Below are positions 21,480-33,308 of a stretch of DNA of 64,000 nt, one piece after another. Source of the DNA: Gautieria morchelliformis (lineage: Eukaryota > Basidiomycota > Agaricomycetes > Gomphales > Gomphaceae); NCBI GenBank assembly GCA_015179125.1, contig WHVA01000012.1:434001-498000 (forward strand), given 5' to 3'. A program made the position numbers and the translations under genes. Every line of letters starts with the position of its first letter. The first letter of the stretch is position 1. The notes beneath the pieces are model-generated. The model worked only from the letters and a program-made list of their open reading frames with translations. It had not been told where the DNA came from and did not search any database.

Positions 21480-22960
21480 GAGTACCAGTCAGATGGTATA
21501 ATAGCTCTTACCTTCTTCTCCTGAGCTGACAGGCCCTCGAATGCAAGCCTAACATTTATTTTAGATGCATTTGGATGAGTACGTATATAGTCGATGCTGA
21601 ATAAGTTACTGTGGCATCAACTAACATCATTAGAGTAGACTGAGAATAATAATCAACACTGACTTAGGAGAATTCCATTTGGGGCTTGGTTTCCAGACAG
21701 CGTCGTCCAAGTTCTTCTTGCCTTTGGATGCATTATTCAAGGATGGGGTTGGTGGAGGTGGCTCGGGAAGCTGTAGATTGACTTTCGGTATCACGTGAAT
21801 GTGCTGTGCACTGCGGGACATGTCGGAAGATATTACATTCAACTCTTAAAGATGATGTACTCACAAAGGATTTATCTGTGCACATCATGTAGCAATGATC
21901 AATAACTAACGCTACTACAGGAGAAATTTCTTACTATTTGAGCCGAAGCTTCGGGTTGCTTCAGCATTGCAGTTGTGTTGCCAACGCTCGGATTGGAGCT
22001 TGGGGTTGTATTGCCCACTTGCACTGACAGTCAGCTTGGGATTAAATAAATAAATATGGACAAAACCCACGAATATCTGTCGCCTCATTAGGGGTAAGTG
22101 GAGACGCTGATATCAGCTGCGGCAGGTTGTCCTTGATAGTAGATTTCAGTGGCTGAACTGTGAGGCTAAGGGGCAGAGGAGCTGAAGCAGATGGCAGGAT
22201 AGAGACAGGCAAGGCAGAACAGAGAGTGTCCAGAAAAGCAGGGCTGCACAAGGAAGATTTCGAAGCCTGAGTAATAGATGGAGTGCCGTGAGCTAATAGA
22301 TGGAGCTGAAATTTTGGTAATTGATGCTTGAATGGTGTCCTGGTTAGCGGCAGAAGGTACTGACATGGTATGAAGAGTAAAGTCCAAGTCAGAAGATGGT
22401 ATACTAGTTGAGAACATCTCACTTGAAGATGTCAGTGACACAATTGGACTGCCTTTGGACGTCGAAGTGGGTATCGCAACAGCACAGGTAGACCCAGAAC
22501 TTGGGCCTGCAGTGCCAGGCACTGGATGATTTACCTTAGGTTTTTTGACATTCAGAGCTGGTTTGTCAGAGGATGCATGCATGCATTTCTTTGGGGTTTT
22601 GGGAGTAGGAGACAAGGAGTTATCAGATTCAGGCTCCTCCTTATCATTGCCTCTGTTCTTCAGTGCATGCGTGAAGGCCGGGTGTTCTTGGCTAGCAAAT
22701 AGATTAAGTTTCCAATGACCCTCGCAAAGGCAAAGGTCGGGATAGTGCTTGTACATGTTAGCCCAAAAATACTCAACCATGTTGAAGGGAGCTCGAGACC
22801 AGGATTTTGGGGCATAACCAGCTTCATGAAGCGATGCAAACAAATGGCGGGCCGTCTGTCGCATATCTTTGGCTTGATAACCGTTGACACTTGTACCTAT
22901 GTCATTTGTAATATAGGCAAGGCTGGGATTAGGTAAGGAGAGCAGTTGTGAATATAATGT
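21480..22960 (-). CDS. Host-like multi-exon gene of unknown function
   Basis: On the minus strand one exon (about 22945-22500) begins SLPNPSLAYITNDIG and contains QTARHLFASLHEAGY, APKSW, MVEYFWANMYKHYPDL and EGHWKLNLFASQEHPAF. A Ser/Pro-rich tail with KKPKVNHPVPG follows. Downstream exons include IHVIPKVNLQLPEPPPP and DDAVWKPSPKWNSPK|gtcagt (about 21660), then SKINVRLAFEGLSAQEKK|gtaaga (about 21510). Introns are short. I recall similar segments only from uncharacterised proteins of ectomycorrhizal basidiomycetes, from memory. No domain was identified. The exon set and both ends are provisional and it may be a pseudogene. Confidence 0.45.
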
Positions 22961-23289
22961 TCTGTAATGGTATTAGCATATGGAGATCAGCCTACAAGAA
23001 CATAAAAGAGTTTTCAACTTCTAAGCTCTCAGTGTGCTTCAAATGCAGGATGACGACATTCTCCTGGAAATTCCTGTGCTAAAATTTTATTTTTATTTTT
23101 TGAATCCCATTTTTTGTCTTTTGGGGCTGTACCCTATGTAAGATGGTGTTTATATGCCCTATCCTATTTTGTCTCCTTCTCACCTTTCGACCTCTATCTC
23201 AGCTTGCACTCGTTGGGCGTGGCCCCGAGTTAGTCCATGCCTGTGTGAGTGAGGTGTGTGCAGCCCATGCGCTGTGTGTTTTGTCTTGT

Positions 23290-24530
23290 CTAATTCTTCT
23301 TCCTCCCTCTGCCCCTATTCTCCTTCTTTGCCGGAAGAGTCATGTCCCTGAATGCCTTCTCGAACCTTCTCGTCTCATGTACATATCTGAACAAATGTTC
23401 CATGGCCTTGTGCCCTCCTAACAGTGTTTTCACGGAGCTCGCACTCCTCCATAGCTTCCTTTCCAGCTGCTTCCTTTGTCCCATGAATGCCAGGCACCGA
23501 AACAGGTAGTGGTGCACAGTCTCCTGCACATTCCTACATGCCGGATATAGTTGGGAGTCCGCTTTGCGTATCTTATATAGGTGTTTGTTTAAAGAGACGT
23601 GCCCCATCCTAAGCTGAACGAGTAAGGCCGCGTGTTTGCATGGCATGTTCTTGGTGATGTTTGAGAAGGCTGCTGATGGCATTGTAGGGTCAACATCATA
23701 CGCAAATCGAGCTCTAGGCAACTTAGTGAATGTTTCCTGTGCGCTTCGCTTTAGCTCTGCATTGTGCCTTTGATTCTCAGCTGCCCTGCTTATCAGTAGC
23801 ACTCCCCGGCACTCTATTGGGATTTGCCATTCCTCGCTGGTCTCCCCCTTCACTGCCTTCTTCGCCTCTTCATCCACTCTTTCGTTCCCTTCCACACCCT
23901 CATGTCCCGGTACCCATCTCATTACGACCTTTGCTCCTGCTTGTTGTTGGACCACTCCTTGGATTTGCCTGTGTACTGCATTTACCAGGTACTGGCCGGA
24001 GATGACACTCTCCCTCCTGGTCATCTGGATGGCCGCTTGATTGTCTAGGGCAACTGTGTATTTGCTGCTCCTCTCCATGTTTAGCATCTTAGCCCCCATG
24101 GCTGCCCCCGCTACCTCGGCCTCGAACACCATGTGTTCGCTCTCCGGTCCCATGTATAGCCACACGGACTTGAGCTCCTTCCCATTCTTGTACAACACTG
24201 CCACGCCCCTACTCCTCCCTCTATGCACGACCCATCTGAGAACACCACCACTTCTGCTTTTTCCGCCTCGATCTCCCTGATTGCTCGTTTCTTGCCTTGT
24301 GGGATGCTCATGCTAAAGGCTGGGGCCCACTTGGGCCCATAAACTACCATCTGGATTTTCTCCATTCTGTCTGGGTCTAAGTTGTAAGCATGTAAGATTT
24401 CATGGAGGGGAGAACAGTGCCACTTCACATATCTTTTTGCTGCCCTTTTTGTCTTTGCTGCGAGAGGGTGACTATTAGGAAGACAAGCCAACCTTGCCGC
24501 CGCCCTATGTACTAGCTTAGAGACCAACAA
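23290..24530 (-). pseudogene. LINE ORF2 C-terminus: RNase H and zinc-knuckle-like tail
   Basis: The RNase H motifs VVVFSDGSCIEGG, FEAEVAGAAMGAKM, VALDNQAAIQM and GNERVDEEAKKA keep the four acidic residues. A frameshift near 24230 separates the first motif from the rest. The C-terminus holds C/H residues in the arrangement YPAC ... ETVHHYLFRC, seen in fungal Tad and I-like LINEs. Translation ends with a basic RGRGRKKN. Confidence 0.8.
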
Positions 24531-24746
24531 TGGAAAGGTAAAAGGTTGGCATGTGCACCTAGTGTGTCAGTGGCCATAGTCTTAAGGGCCCCTGTGATGT
24601 CTAATGCCGCTTGCCTTTGGATCCGTGCCAGCTTGTTTACTTTTCCTTTTGTTCCTTTGCCTCACTTGGTCGCTGGTATAAGGAACACGTCAGCCGCGTA
24701 AAGCAACCTCAGGACCGCAACAGTTAGATAGTAGATTCTCATATGC

Positions 24747-25732
24747 TTAGCTGTAGTCGAGCATGCCAACTATGCCCTGAAAAAAGGGGAGGCGTACCTT
24801 GGACAATACAGAAGGTTGGTGAAGCCGACTGAATCTTAGCTCCTGGTCCATCACTACTCCTAGGAGCTTGTGTGTTACTGTAGGCTTGATAACATGTTGG
24901 CCGATTGTTATCTGCAGCCTTGCCATCGGCCTGGTCTTGCTCGGCCTCATGGGGTCGGTCTCTCTGTGCCTGGTGAGTCCCATTAGCCCGAACTTCTCTA
25001 TCGCGAATTGACAATTGTGTTTTGCGGCCCAGCTATAGGCTGCAACTGGCCTGACCATTATGTTGGTCAACTTGCTGAATGCTTCTTCTAGGTTGGCTCC
25101 TTCGGCTATGATAGTTGTGTCATCCACGAACCCCACGCTACCTTCCCCTTTTCTGCCTTCTACAACTTCTAGCAAGTCACTGTTGTAGAACTGGTAAGTG
25201 ATGGCTGAGAGGGGGCACCCTTGGTCCATCCCCCATCCTATTGGTCTGGTTGCTGATGTGTGGTCATCGAAGCTGACCATGGTGAGTCTGTTCTTAACCT
25301 TCCTGTATATCCAGTCTGTATATTCGACCGGCACCCCACGTCTGCGCATGTTGTGAGTAAGTCTGTCCAGGATAACGCTTGGGAATGCCCCCTTGATATC
25401 CAGGTATAGCACCCGCATGACTCTCCCTCGCCTCCAAGCATCCTTCGCTTCGCTTATCACATAATGTATGGCGTCGGTTGTGGTTCACCCAGGTCTGCAG
25501 CCATAGTGGTTGTCGGGCAGTAATCGGTATCTCTCTGTCATTTTTACCAGATCCTCTGCCACGCAAGCTGACAACACTTTACCTATAGTGTCCAGCAAAG
25601 CGATTGGTCTATAGGCTCCGGGGACCGTATAATCCGCCTTCCCTGGCTGGTGGAGGACTCTCGTGACTGAGTCCCTCCACTCGGCAGGGTAGACCTTAAG
25701 CTCGAAGGTTGCTTGGAAGAGGGGCCTTATGT
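24747..25732 (-). pseudogene. LINE ORF2 reverse transcriptase, C-terminal two thirds
   Basis: Contains PLFQATFELKVYPAEW, PGAYRPIALLDTIGK, HYGCRPG, RVLYLDIKGAFPSV, GMDQGCPLSAI and the catalytic FVDDTTIIAEG. There is an in-frame stop before TTTDAIHYVISEAK (about 25490). The 5' end joins the upstream part at 26226 across the 485-bp insert. Confidence 0.82.
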
Positions 25733-26217
25733 TAGCAACTCGAGGTTATGGCAGGGAAGTTTCGGTAGAGTTCCTAGAAAGCTAGAATCAAATACACTCT
25801 CTCAGTGAATTTATTGTCACTATTATATTAATACAATACCTAGAATCAAATACACTACATGATTTTCAGTCAACATGCTATGTAAATATGAAAGATACTA
25901 CTCGCCTCTCTCAGTGAATTTATTGTCACTGAGAGAGGAGCACTATCCTGTCTCAGAAGGCATATACGTGCGCCCGGCCCTTTAGCGCCCATGGGCTCGC
26001 GCGTCGAAGTCATTTCAAACTCCGCTGGGTGCAGCCGCCTGTGAAAATAGAAATAACAAAGTGGAATGGAGAGATAAGGAGTGACTGGAAAATTTCGAAA
26101 ATAATCAGAGAAATAGATGCATGGTACAAGAACAATGTGAGAAAGGATTGAAACACCATACAATAAATCGAATATATTATGCTTGATTTTGGTGCAGGAG
26201 CATAAATGCACCCAACA
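25733..26217. mobile_element. 485-bp insert with 8-bp target duplication in LINE RT
   Basis: Flanked by ccttatgt at 25725-25732 and 26218-26225. Removing it restores VLLPYI-RPLFQATF exactly. The ends (tagcaactcg ... cacccaaca) are not obvious inverted repeats. Inside, ctctctcagtgaatttattg occurs twice (25797 and 25912), the second followed by its partial inverse to form a 13-bp stem with an 8-base loop. Class unknown; a non-autonomous DNA transposon is likely from the 8-bp duplication. Confidence 0.75.
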
Positions 26218-26225
26218 CCTTATGT

Positions 26226-26696
26226 ATGGTAGGAGCACATTAATACACTGCTTGATGAGTACGTTAGGGATACCGTTCTCTCCCGGTGCCTTAAACAGGT
26301 TGAGCGTTTCTACGGCCCTCCTTATTTGTGCATCTGATATTGGCTCATACTCGAAAGCTGGGGTTGGGTACACGTAGTCCTCCGGCACTCATTCTGCATC
26401 TGCGTTTGGTTTCAGGAAGAATGTGTCGAACAGCAGGTCAGCTTTTTGCTCATTTGTTTCTGCTATTATTGGCTTGGTTAGACTCTAGTCTTGGGATATG
26501 CGCCCGTCCCCCATCAGATGCGTTGGTTGAGGCATACCTGTGCGCCGTCCATATCGTTTTCTGGTCTATGTTCTCTAAGAAGTCCTTCAAGTGGTCTTTC
26601 TTAGACCTCTCGATGGCTCCAGTGTATCGATTTCTAGCCATCCTGTACTCTTCATGCGCTGCATCTGTAGGGTCATTCCGTTGTGCGTAAGACCTC
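26226..26696 (-). pseudogene. LINE ORF2 RT N-terminal part
   Basis: Reads EPISDAQIRRAVETLNLFKAP then ENGIPNVLIKQ and VLLPYI, preceded by DHLKDFLENIDQKTIWTAHR. This is the pre-RT and finger region of Tad-like ORF2, cut by the solo LTR at 26697. Confidence 0.75.
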
Positions 26697-27168
26697 TGTC
26701 AGGGGACACCCTGTTTTCCATTTCCAGTTCCGACTCCATTTCTGACTCCAGTTCCGGTTCCGATTCCATCTCCGCCTCCGCTTTCGGAAATGATTCCGCT
26801 TCTGGCAGAACTTCCACCAGTTCTGTTCGCTTTGCCAGTTCCACTCCAATTTCTGACTTCCACTCTCGGAACAGTGTCGGAAATCAAGCGACTCACGTAA
26901 TAGGTGGCATCAAGGGTCGATAAAGGGTCAGGGAGGTCATGGGGATGCAGGGTTGATGGCGGGTGCCAAGTGTTGTCCCTAGCTGCGCAGCGTAGCATAA
27001 TACGGGCTCGCTGACATTGGGGGTCCTTAGACTTTTCTCTTTGGATTTCCCCTTGTGAGGTGAGAATCCCCTCTCTTGTATACTCTGTTCATTTATACAT
27101 ACTTTGGATTTCCCCTTGTCAGTTGTGTGGTAGTGTGATCTCCACAACCAGCCAGGGTTGCCCTTACA
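26697..27168. mobile_element. Solo LTR in the LINE
   Basis: 472 bp, tgtcagggga ... gcccttaca, flanked by acctc at 26692-26696 and 27169-27173. It is rich in ttccgactcc-type pentamer repeats. No internal sequence is present. Confidence 0.82.
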
Positions 27169-28211
27169 ACCTCCTCCCCAGTTGTCTCGTCTCTGATCGT
27201 GTTTGTGTCAGCTGCAGCGACCACCAGCGCTTCATGTAGGGGGACGGTTTGCTCTTGGGTATTAGCTCTTCTGTTGTTTCCATTATAGCCCTAGTTAGAG
27301 CGTGGAGGTGACTGTAGAACTGCTGTGGCGTGACTGGTACTGGTGTACTTATCGCCTCGCTGAGCCTTGTCGCCAGCTGCTCATTGTACGCCTTCCAATC
27401 TACCTGTCGGTAATTTGGTTTTGGTTTCTGTGTGCTCTCTCTGAGGGTGACATCGAGAATGGTGTCGATGGGGAAGTGAGTGGTCGCTTTTCCAGGGTCA
27501 TCCTTCTGGTTCTGCCTTACAACTGATTAGGCTATCGACTAATGTAGAAGAGATGAAGACATTGTCTGTTCGTGTATAGTTGCCAGTTGCCATCGCTTTG
27601 AGTGTGGGCACCCCCTTTGGTAAGGCCATGTGTAGGTCGTGGTCTGAAATCACATCTAGCAACGTTTGTGCTTCGTCCAGGTTGTCCCTGGTGAACAGAT
27701 GGGAATTTCATAGCTCATCCCACATCGGGTGGTGCCTGTTGAAGTACCCCAAGCAGACCATTCCCTCTATGTCCCGTTCTTGTGTGTCCTCCTCTGCTGC
27801 GCATCTCTGCAAGTACTCCTGTATGGCTATTATGCTGTCAGATTGTGTACAGTCTGCGTACACATTGATAATGAGGATATTGCCCATGCTCATTTTGAGC
27901 CTTACCGCCATGACATCTGGTGCGCCTATCTCTACCGCTCTCCATGCTCCGGTGGCTATTCGTTTGCTTATTAGCAGCATCGATCTCGTGCGCTTTTCCT
28001 TTTCACAGAAGTGGGTCCCGGGGTACACAGAATACCAGCTTGGCGTGGCTCTGGCATTTCCCAAGAAGTCAATATACGGTTCTTGGATTGTGGGGATATC
28101 GTAACAGTCAGGTGAGCACTTAGCTATCATTTCCGACATCGCTATCAGTGACTTGTTGATGTTTTGTTGTCTCATTCTCAGTTTTGCGATCTGTTGTCCT
28201 CTTTCACTCAT
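27169..28211 (-). pseudogene. LINE ORF2 N-terminal endonuclease
   Basis: AP-endonuclease-like domain: RQQNINKSLIAM, YDIPTIQEPYID, GTHFCEKEKRTRSMLLIS, IINVYADCTQ and GYFNRHHPMWDE. The usual catalytic GDFN is GYFN here and a TGA follows directly (27708-27710), so the domain is dead. The ORF2 start overlaps the ORF1 stop in an ATGA arrangement at 28208-28211. Confidence 0.82.
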
Positions 28212-29490
28212 CCTCGGTATAAGTCTTCGTTGTCATCGTTATTGTCTCCCCTCTCTTGCATCTGTTCATGGCTACCGCCAATACCATATTCATCTAGCCG
28301 GCTTTGCCTTACTTCCCCCGGTTCCAACCCTTGCCACCCTTGATCCTTGTGCCCTACTCGGGGATTCGCTCTTCTCCTGCTTCCCGGCTTGCTTTCCCTG
28401 CGTCCCGTTCGTCCTCTGTATTGGGAGTTACCATTATCCCCTTGTTGTCCCCTGTGGCCCCAGCGCTCCAGCCTCTCTCTGCTGTGCCCCCATCCCGTTG
28501 CTCCTCGTTCTCTGTCCTCCCTGGTGTAGGCCATTTTCAGCAGGTCGCCCATGTCCTCTACTTCTTCCACCATCCCCTGTTGCTCCCATGTCCACAGGTT
28601 TTCATCTGGGAAAAATTTGTATGTGTGTTCAGGGTCGCTCTTTTCTGCTGCTGCGCATGCTATCCTGAATGCTGGGCACGTTCTGTCCCACGACGCATGT
28701 CCATATACGTTGCAGTTGATGCACTTGAAGTTCGCTGGATTGTTCTCCTGACATTCTGCTGTTCTGTGCTCACTACCGCACATGCCGCATGTGTCTTGGC
28801 CATTACACTCTGCTGCAATGTGTCGTGCATTGTATTTTTGGCACTTTAGGCAATGGCGCAGTTCCCACTTCATTCTCCTAGCCCACATCTGCTTGGCGGC
28901 AATTACTAGCCCATCTCTGATGCCCTGGTTCGCAGCCTCGGTGGTGGCGAACTTGGCAATGATATAGGCGGATCTCTGCCCCACTGTCCTTCTGTGGATT
29001 GGCTTTATCCAGCGGGTTGACAGTAGCATGCCAGTTGGGAGTCTCAAGTCGCATTCTATGTTCCTCATCTCTGCTAGTGCCTTGGGCGAGTGACTCAAGG
29101 GTACATATTCCACTATCAGGGATAGGGCTCTGTCCTTTATTGTGGCCGTTCTGCTGAACTTGCTGTGGAATGCTCCCTTGTTTGCCTGTATCCATCTCAC
29201 TTCCTCCTCCATATCTAGGTCGAAAATGACCCCTCCATTTGCGAGTTTCTTTGCCCCAATGAAGGCTGAGTCAGTCAAGCAATGCTCCTCTTCCAGGTTG
29301 CTGATGGCCTCGTTTGCTTTGGTCACTAGCACCTGCTCCATTAGCTCGCCAAGTGTATCCTGTTCCCCTTGAGGGTCGGTATCTATCAGTATCTGTCTTG
29401 CTCTCGCTTTTGCTTTTGCTAGGTTGCTGGGGTGTGAGAGTGGTATGTTACCCTTGAGCACAGCCGCGTATGATGTCCGTCCCTGTCTGC
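28208..29490 (-). CDS. LINE ORF1 (gag-like nucleic-acid-binding protein)
   Basis: About 420 residues, intact. The coiled-coil-poor N-terminal half (SYAAVLKGNIPLSHPSNLAK ... LEEEHCLTDSAFIGAKKL) leads to a central RNA-binding-like region (VEYVPLSHSPKALAEMRNIE). Three cysteine clusters follow: CLKCQKYNARHIAAEC, CGMCGSEHRTAEC and CINCNVYGHASWDRTC. The tail is Arg/Gly-rich. It would bind the LINE RNA and chaperone reverse transcription. The frame is open upstream of 29461, so the true start is uncertain. Confidence 0.8.
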
Positions 29491-29549
29491 TCCCTCCCTC
29501 TCGTTCCCTCTATTGGCTTATGCTACTTAGGTGCTCCACAATAATGCTG

Positions 29550-30787
29550 GGTGGACAACCAAACCCACCTGCTGCCCCGCATGAGGTGCAGGCCCCAATG
29601 GCCCAGCCTCCACCGCTCAGCTATTTTGCTAGTCTGAACACAGCAGTGGGAGATCCTGACCTAGGTGACCTTAGCTCATCAGAGTCGGACACCACAAGTG
29701 GCTCACACTATCTGATGGTGAGCGTAGGTGAAAGCAAGAAAAACACAAGCGCTATCGGAAACATGAGAAGCAGCATATGGAGCAAGCTACTAAAATAAAG
29801 ATAGACTTCCCTGCCCCATACGAAGGGATGGCAGATTAAATGCCTTTGAGCATTGGACTTACGCTGTCAACACATGGTTTGAAAGAACTGGTTTTCCAAA
29901 AAGGCAGCATGTCAAGCAGATGCTGGCCTTCATGAAAGGCAAAGCTGTGGACTTCTTCATGACATTTGTAGCCCCAGACATAAAAATCTGGATGGTTGAC
30001 TCACTAGGACAAGCTCTATTCAATTATTTCTTCCCTCCAGTGTTTCATCGTCAGATGCGTGTTAAGTTCAATGAATATGAGCAAGGGAAAAGGCCTATAA
30101 AGGACTATTATGTCAATTGAAATCGATGGCTGTGCATCTGCCCGACATTACGGAGTTCCAGTTGATACAAAAATATTGGGATGGGGCAGAAACATGTATC
30201 TGACTGAAGTGGATGGAGAACAGCTTTACGTCTGAGTTCTCATCAATGGAAGAGATAGACGGCAGAACGCTATGAGAATATGGAGCAGCTACACACATAT
30301 GAGCTGAAAAGACCTAGGATGATAGTTCATTGGGGGCACAACACATAAGTTGAAGCCGCTGTCCTTTTAGTTCCGATTTCCAGGATTCCCGATATATAAC
30401 AAGGCCTCAGGATCAAGTGGAGCAACCACCATGAGCTTCCACTTCACCCAGGAGAAGAGGAGGCTCAAGTGGTGGAAAACAAAGGAAATGATGAGGAAAA
30501 AGAGGTGGAGAACGAGACACCAATGGGTGAGGGGAAGATTGACAAGGAGGAGCCAGTAGCTGTAGGACTGAAGGATTTCAGGATCTCGTAAGCCCCAATG
30601 AGATCCCGGTGCCATAGGGAAACAACCTTCAGACATTGATCACAGCTCCATTCCCAATACAGGGCCAGGCCACCCTGATGTTCCCCTTGGGGAAATCACC
30701 CACTGGCTTGCCCATATAGCAGTGGGTTGACAGCTATATCCGGGCCTCATGAATGAGGCCTTCAATTCAGCTGCACAAACAGGTGCA
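29550..30787 (+). pseudogene. Ty3/gypsy gag remnant
   Basis: With frameshifts corrected by eye it reads FPAPYEGMAD ... HWTYAVNTWFERTGF, MLAFMKGKAVDFFMTFVAPD, ALFNYFFPPVFHRQMRVKF and QGKRPIKDYYVN, a basidiomycete retrotransposon gag. The Ser-rich leader (LSSSESDTTSGSHYL) precedes it. From 30310 a Glu-rich tail is followed by debris up to the copia LTR at 30788. No intact frame exceeds about 120 codons. Confidence 0.65.
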
Positions 30788-31031
30788 TGTAAGAGTTGTT
30801 ATAAATATATTTATCTATGTGAGTATTCTCAGTAAATGCTCGAGTGCAAAGTACTGAGGAAGAAAGACTTCTAACTACCTACTTTATAGTCTAAGAGAAC
30901 AATGGGAATAAACAACAATAGGGACGTTGGACAATGGAAAATGTAGAACAATGAGACTGCACATATGTTGTCACAATGGGGTGACACGGGGTGACGTGGT
31001 TTGCTCCTGGCTTACGCGTTCACCTCCTACA
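30788..31031 (-). repeat. 3' LTR of a minus-strand copia element
   Basis: 244 bp, tgtaagagtt ... cctcctaca, with the polypurine complement ctccccctcaaa immediately inside (31032). A 5-bp duplication partner for gtgca (30783-30787) was not found because the far end of the element is missing. Confidence 0.72.
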
Positions 31032-31038
31032 CTCCCCC

Positions 31039-32533
31039 TCAAATCATAGTCAACCTGAGTTCAACCGCAAAATGTTTTACTTTCGCAGACGGCAACGCTT
31101 TGGTAAGCATGTCTGCTACCATGTCATCGGTTGGGCAGTAAACCAATCGAATCGCGCCTTTCTCAACGATCCACCGGATAAAATGATATTGTACATCAAT
31201 GTGTTTGGTTCTAGTGTGGTATTGATGATCTTTGGCAAGCGCGATGGTGAATTGATTGTCAGAAAACAACGTCGTGGGTAACAAATTTTTGTTGAAAAGT
31301 TGTTCAATCAGTGACCGAAGCCACAGGGCCTCTTTCACAGCATGAGCAGCAGCTACGTATTCGCTTTCCGACCTGGATAGGGACACAATCGACTGACGCT
31401 TTGCGCGCCAGGATACGGCTCCGCCATTGATGATGAACGCGTATCCTGAGATTGCATGTCTATCTTTGGCCGTACTGCCATCGGCGTCAGCGTATCCGAT
31501 CAGTTCATTTTTTGTATGACCGTAAGTCAACCACAAATTCATAGAGCCCTTCAGGTACTGAAAAATTCGTTTAACTGCACTCCAATGACCGGGGCCAAAC
31601 TTGGTCAAGTATCTGGATACGGCTTGTACGGCGAAGGCGATATCAGGGCGGGTTCCGAGGGAGGCTTACATGAGTGATCCAACAGCCTCCCTATAAGGCA
31701 TGTCTCACATTTCTGCCCATTCAGCCATCTTAGGGATTGGCGACATGGATAGAAATAGGCCACGATCCATCGGCATGGATACAGGTTTGAGATCCTCGAA
31801 ATTATACTTACGTATAATTGACTCCATGTAGGACCGTTGAGAAAGATGTATGGTTCGTCTTTCTCTGTCTCAATTGATTTTGATGCCTAATAGCCAATGC
31901 AGTTCACTGAGGTCAGTGATTTCAACATGCTTCAATATTCCGGTTTTGAATTGTTTTACCACCATCTCCGACATTGCAGCAATAGTGCAATCGTTGACAT
32001 GTACCAAGACGATCGTGAGTGCATTGTTTGTGCGTTGAAAGAAAACGGCCTGATCTATGTCGCAGCGGGAGAAGAGTAAATTGGTAAGCATTATGTTGAC
32101 AAGCTTTTGGTACCAACGACGACCAGACTGTTTTAACCCATACAACGTCTTTTGCAGGAGACAGACTTTTCCCAAGGAGCTTGGTGCAGGATACCCTGGC
32201 GGTTGAGACATGTATATAGTTTCTTTGTTGGTGAGTTCTCCGTTTAGGTACGCGCCCTTGATATCAATCTGATGAAGCTCCATGTCGTTCGCAGCCGCCA
32301 AGGCCAGTACCGTCTGAATAGAAGCTAGTTTTGCTACGGGGGCAAACGTGTCGAAATAATCGACGCCAGGTACCTGTGAGAAGCCTTGTGCAACAAGGCG
32401 GGCTTTATATCTGACTATGTTTCCCACAGCATCCTACTTTGCTCTGAAAACCCATTTTGACCCGACGATGTTTGCACCGCTTGGGGCTTCAGTGAGTCTC
32501 CAAGTCCCGGCATCACGGAGCACCGCTAACTCT
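31039..32533 (-). pseudogene. Copia RT and RNase H remnant cut by G2
   Basis: Minus strand: ELAVLRDAGTWRLTEAP, RYKARLVAQGFSQVPGVDYF, IDIKGAYLNGEL, LYGLKQSGRRWYQ, LVHVNDCTIAAMS (usual VDD changed to VND, so RT is inactive), then YLKGSMNLWLTYGH, YADADGSTAKDRHAISGYAF, SRSESEYVAAAHAVKEALWL, HTRTKHIDVQYHFIRW and ADMLTKALP. The sequence is closely related to copia C2 at 40396-44983. It stops at 32533 where the G2 LTR begins. Confidence 0.85.
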
Positions 32534-33189
32534 TGTTACGTATCGAGATTTCCGCTAAGTCGGAACTGGAAAGGACAGTGGCTTCAACTTGTAGGTTGCG
32601 CCCCCCAATGAACTATCATCCTAGGTATTTCGGAAATGGGTCGGAAGTCGGAATATACTGAACTGAAGATTTAGTCGGAACTTGAGGCGGAATTGAGGCA
32701 GAAGACGGAAGGCGGAGAGACCGAGGTCTTGCTAGACTCGCTGTGCTAAGAACAGGAGATGGAGCGAGGGAAATCAAGTATCAAAGGTGATTATCTGATT
32801 GCAGAATAACAGACATACATGACAGGCTTTTATACAAAGAGCTGAGACAACAGGTAATGGGGTAGTACTAAGCAAATTCCGGGGGAAGCGGAAGTCGAGT
32901 AGACAATGCGTGGGAACTAACTAATTGGGAACAATGGGACTACAAGGGGGGTTCAGGGTAAGGTAAAACAATGGCAAAGAACAAGGGGTCGGGAAAACAT
33001 ATCTGACAACGAAACACAAGGAGGGCCGGACATATGGTCTTGATGAACAATGAAGTGGGTCCGGTGGGTCCGAGTAATAGAGTTGAAAGAACAAGGGAAT
33101 AGAACAAGGGGCGGAATGTCGGAAATATCGGAGGGGCAGAAAGTGTTGCAGAACTGAAGGTCGGAAGTCGGAAATGAACGGTCGTAACA
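32534..33189 (-). repeat. G2 3' LTR
   Basis: 656 bp, tgttacgtatcg ... ggtcgtaaca, followed by gtatctcccttttaag, whose complement is a polypurine tract. Rich in cggaagtcgg words. A related solo LTR in opposite orientation is at 55123-55814. Confidence 0.8.
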
Positions 33190-33308
33190 GTATCTCCCTT
33201 TTAAGGTCGAGCCCCACGAGACCACAGGTCGGATCACATGACTTGTGAACAAACGCGTCGGAGTTCGAAAGATAGGCGGGAAGCAAACACATCTTTATCC
33301 TAGCCACC

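Larger units (their letters stand above)
23082..29530 (-). mobile_element. Tad-like non-LTR retrotransposon (LINE) with two nested inserts
   Basis: The minus strand carries ORF1 (CCHC knuckles) and ORF2 (endonuclease, RT, RNase H), then an A-rich 3' tail (aaaataaaaataaaa at 23082-23101). There are no LTRs. It is interrupted at 26697-27168 by a solo LTR and at 25733-26217 by a 485-bp insert, each with target duplications. Several frameshifts and stops make it inactive. The 5' end is uncertain and no target duplication of the LINE itself was found. Confidence 0.82.
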
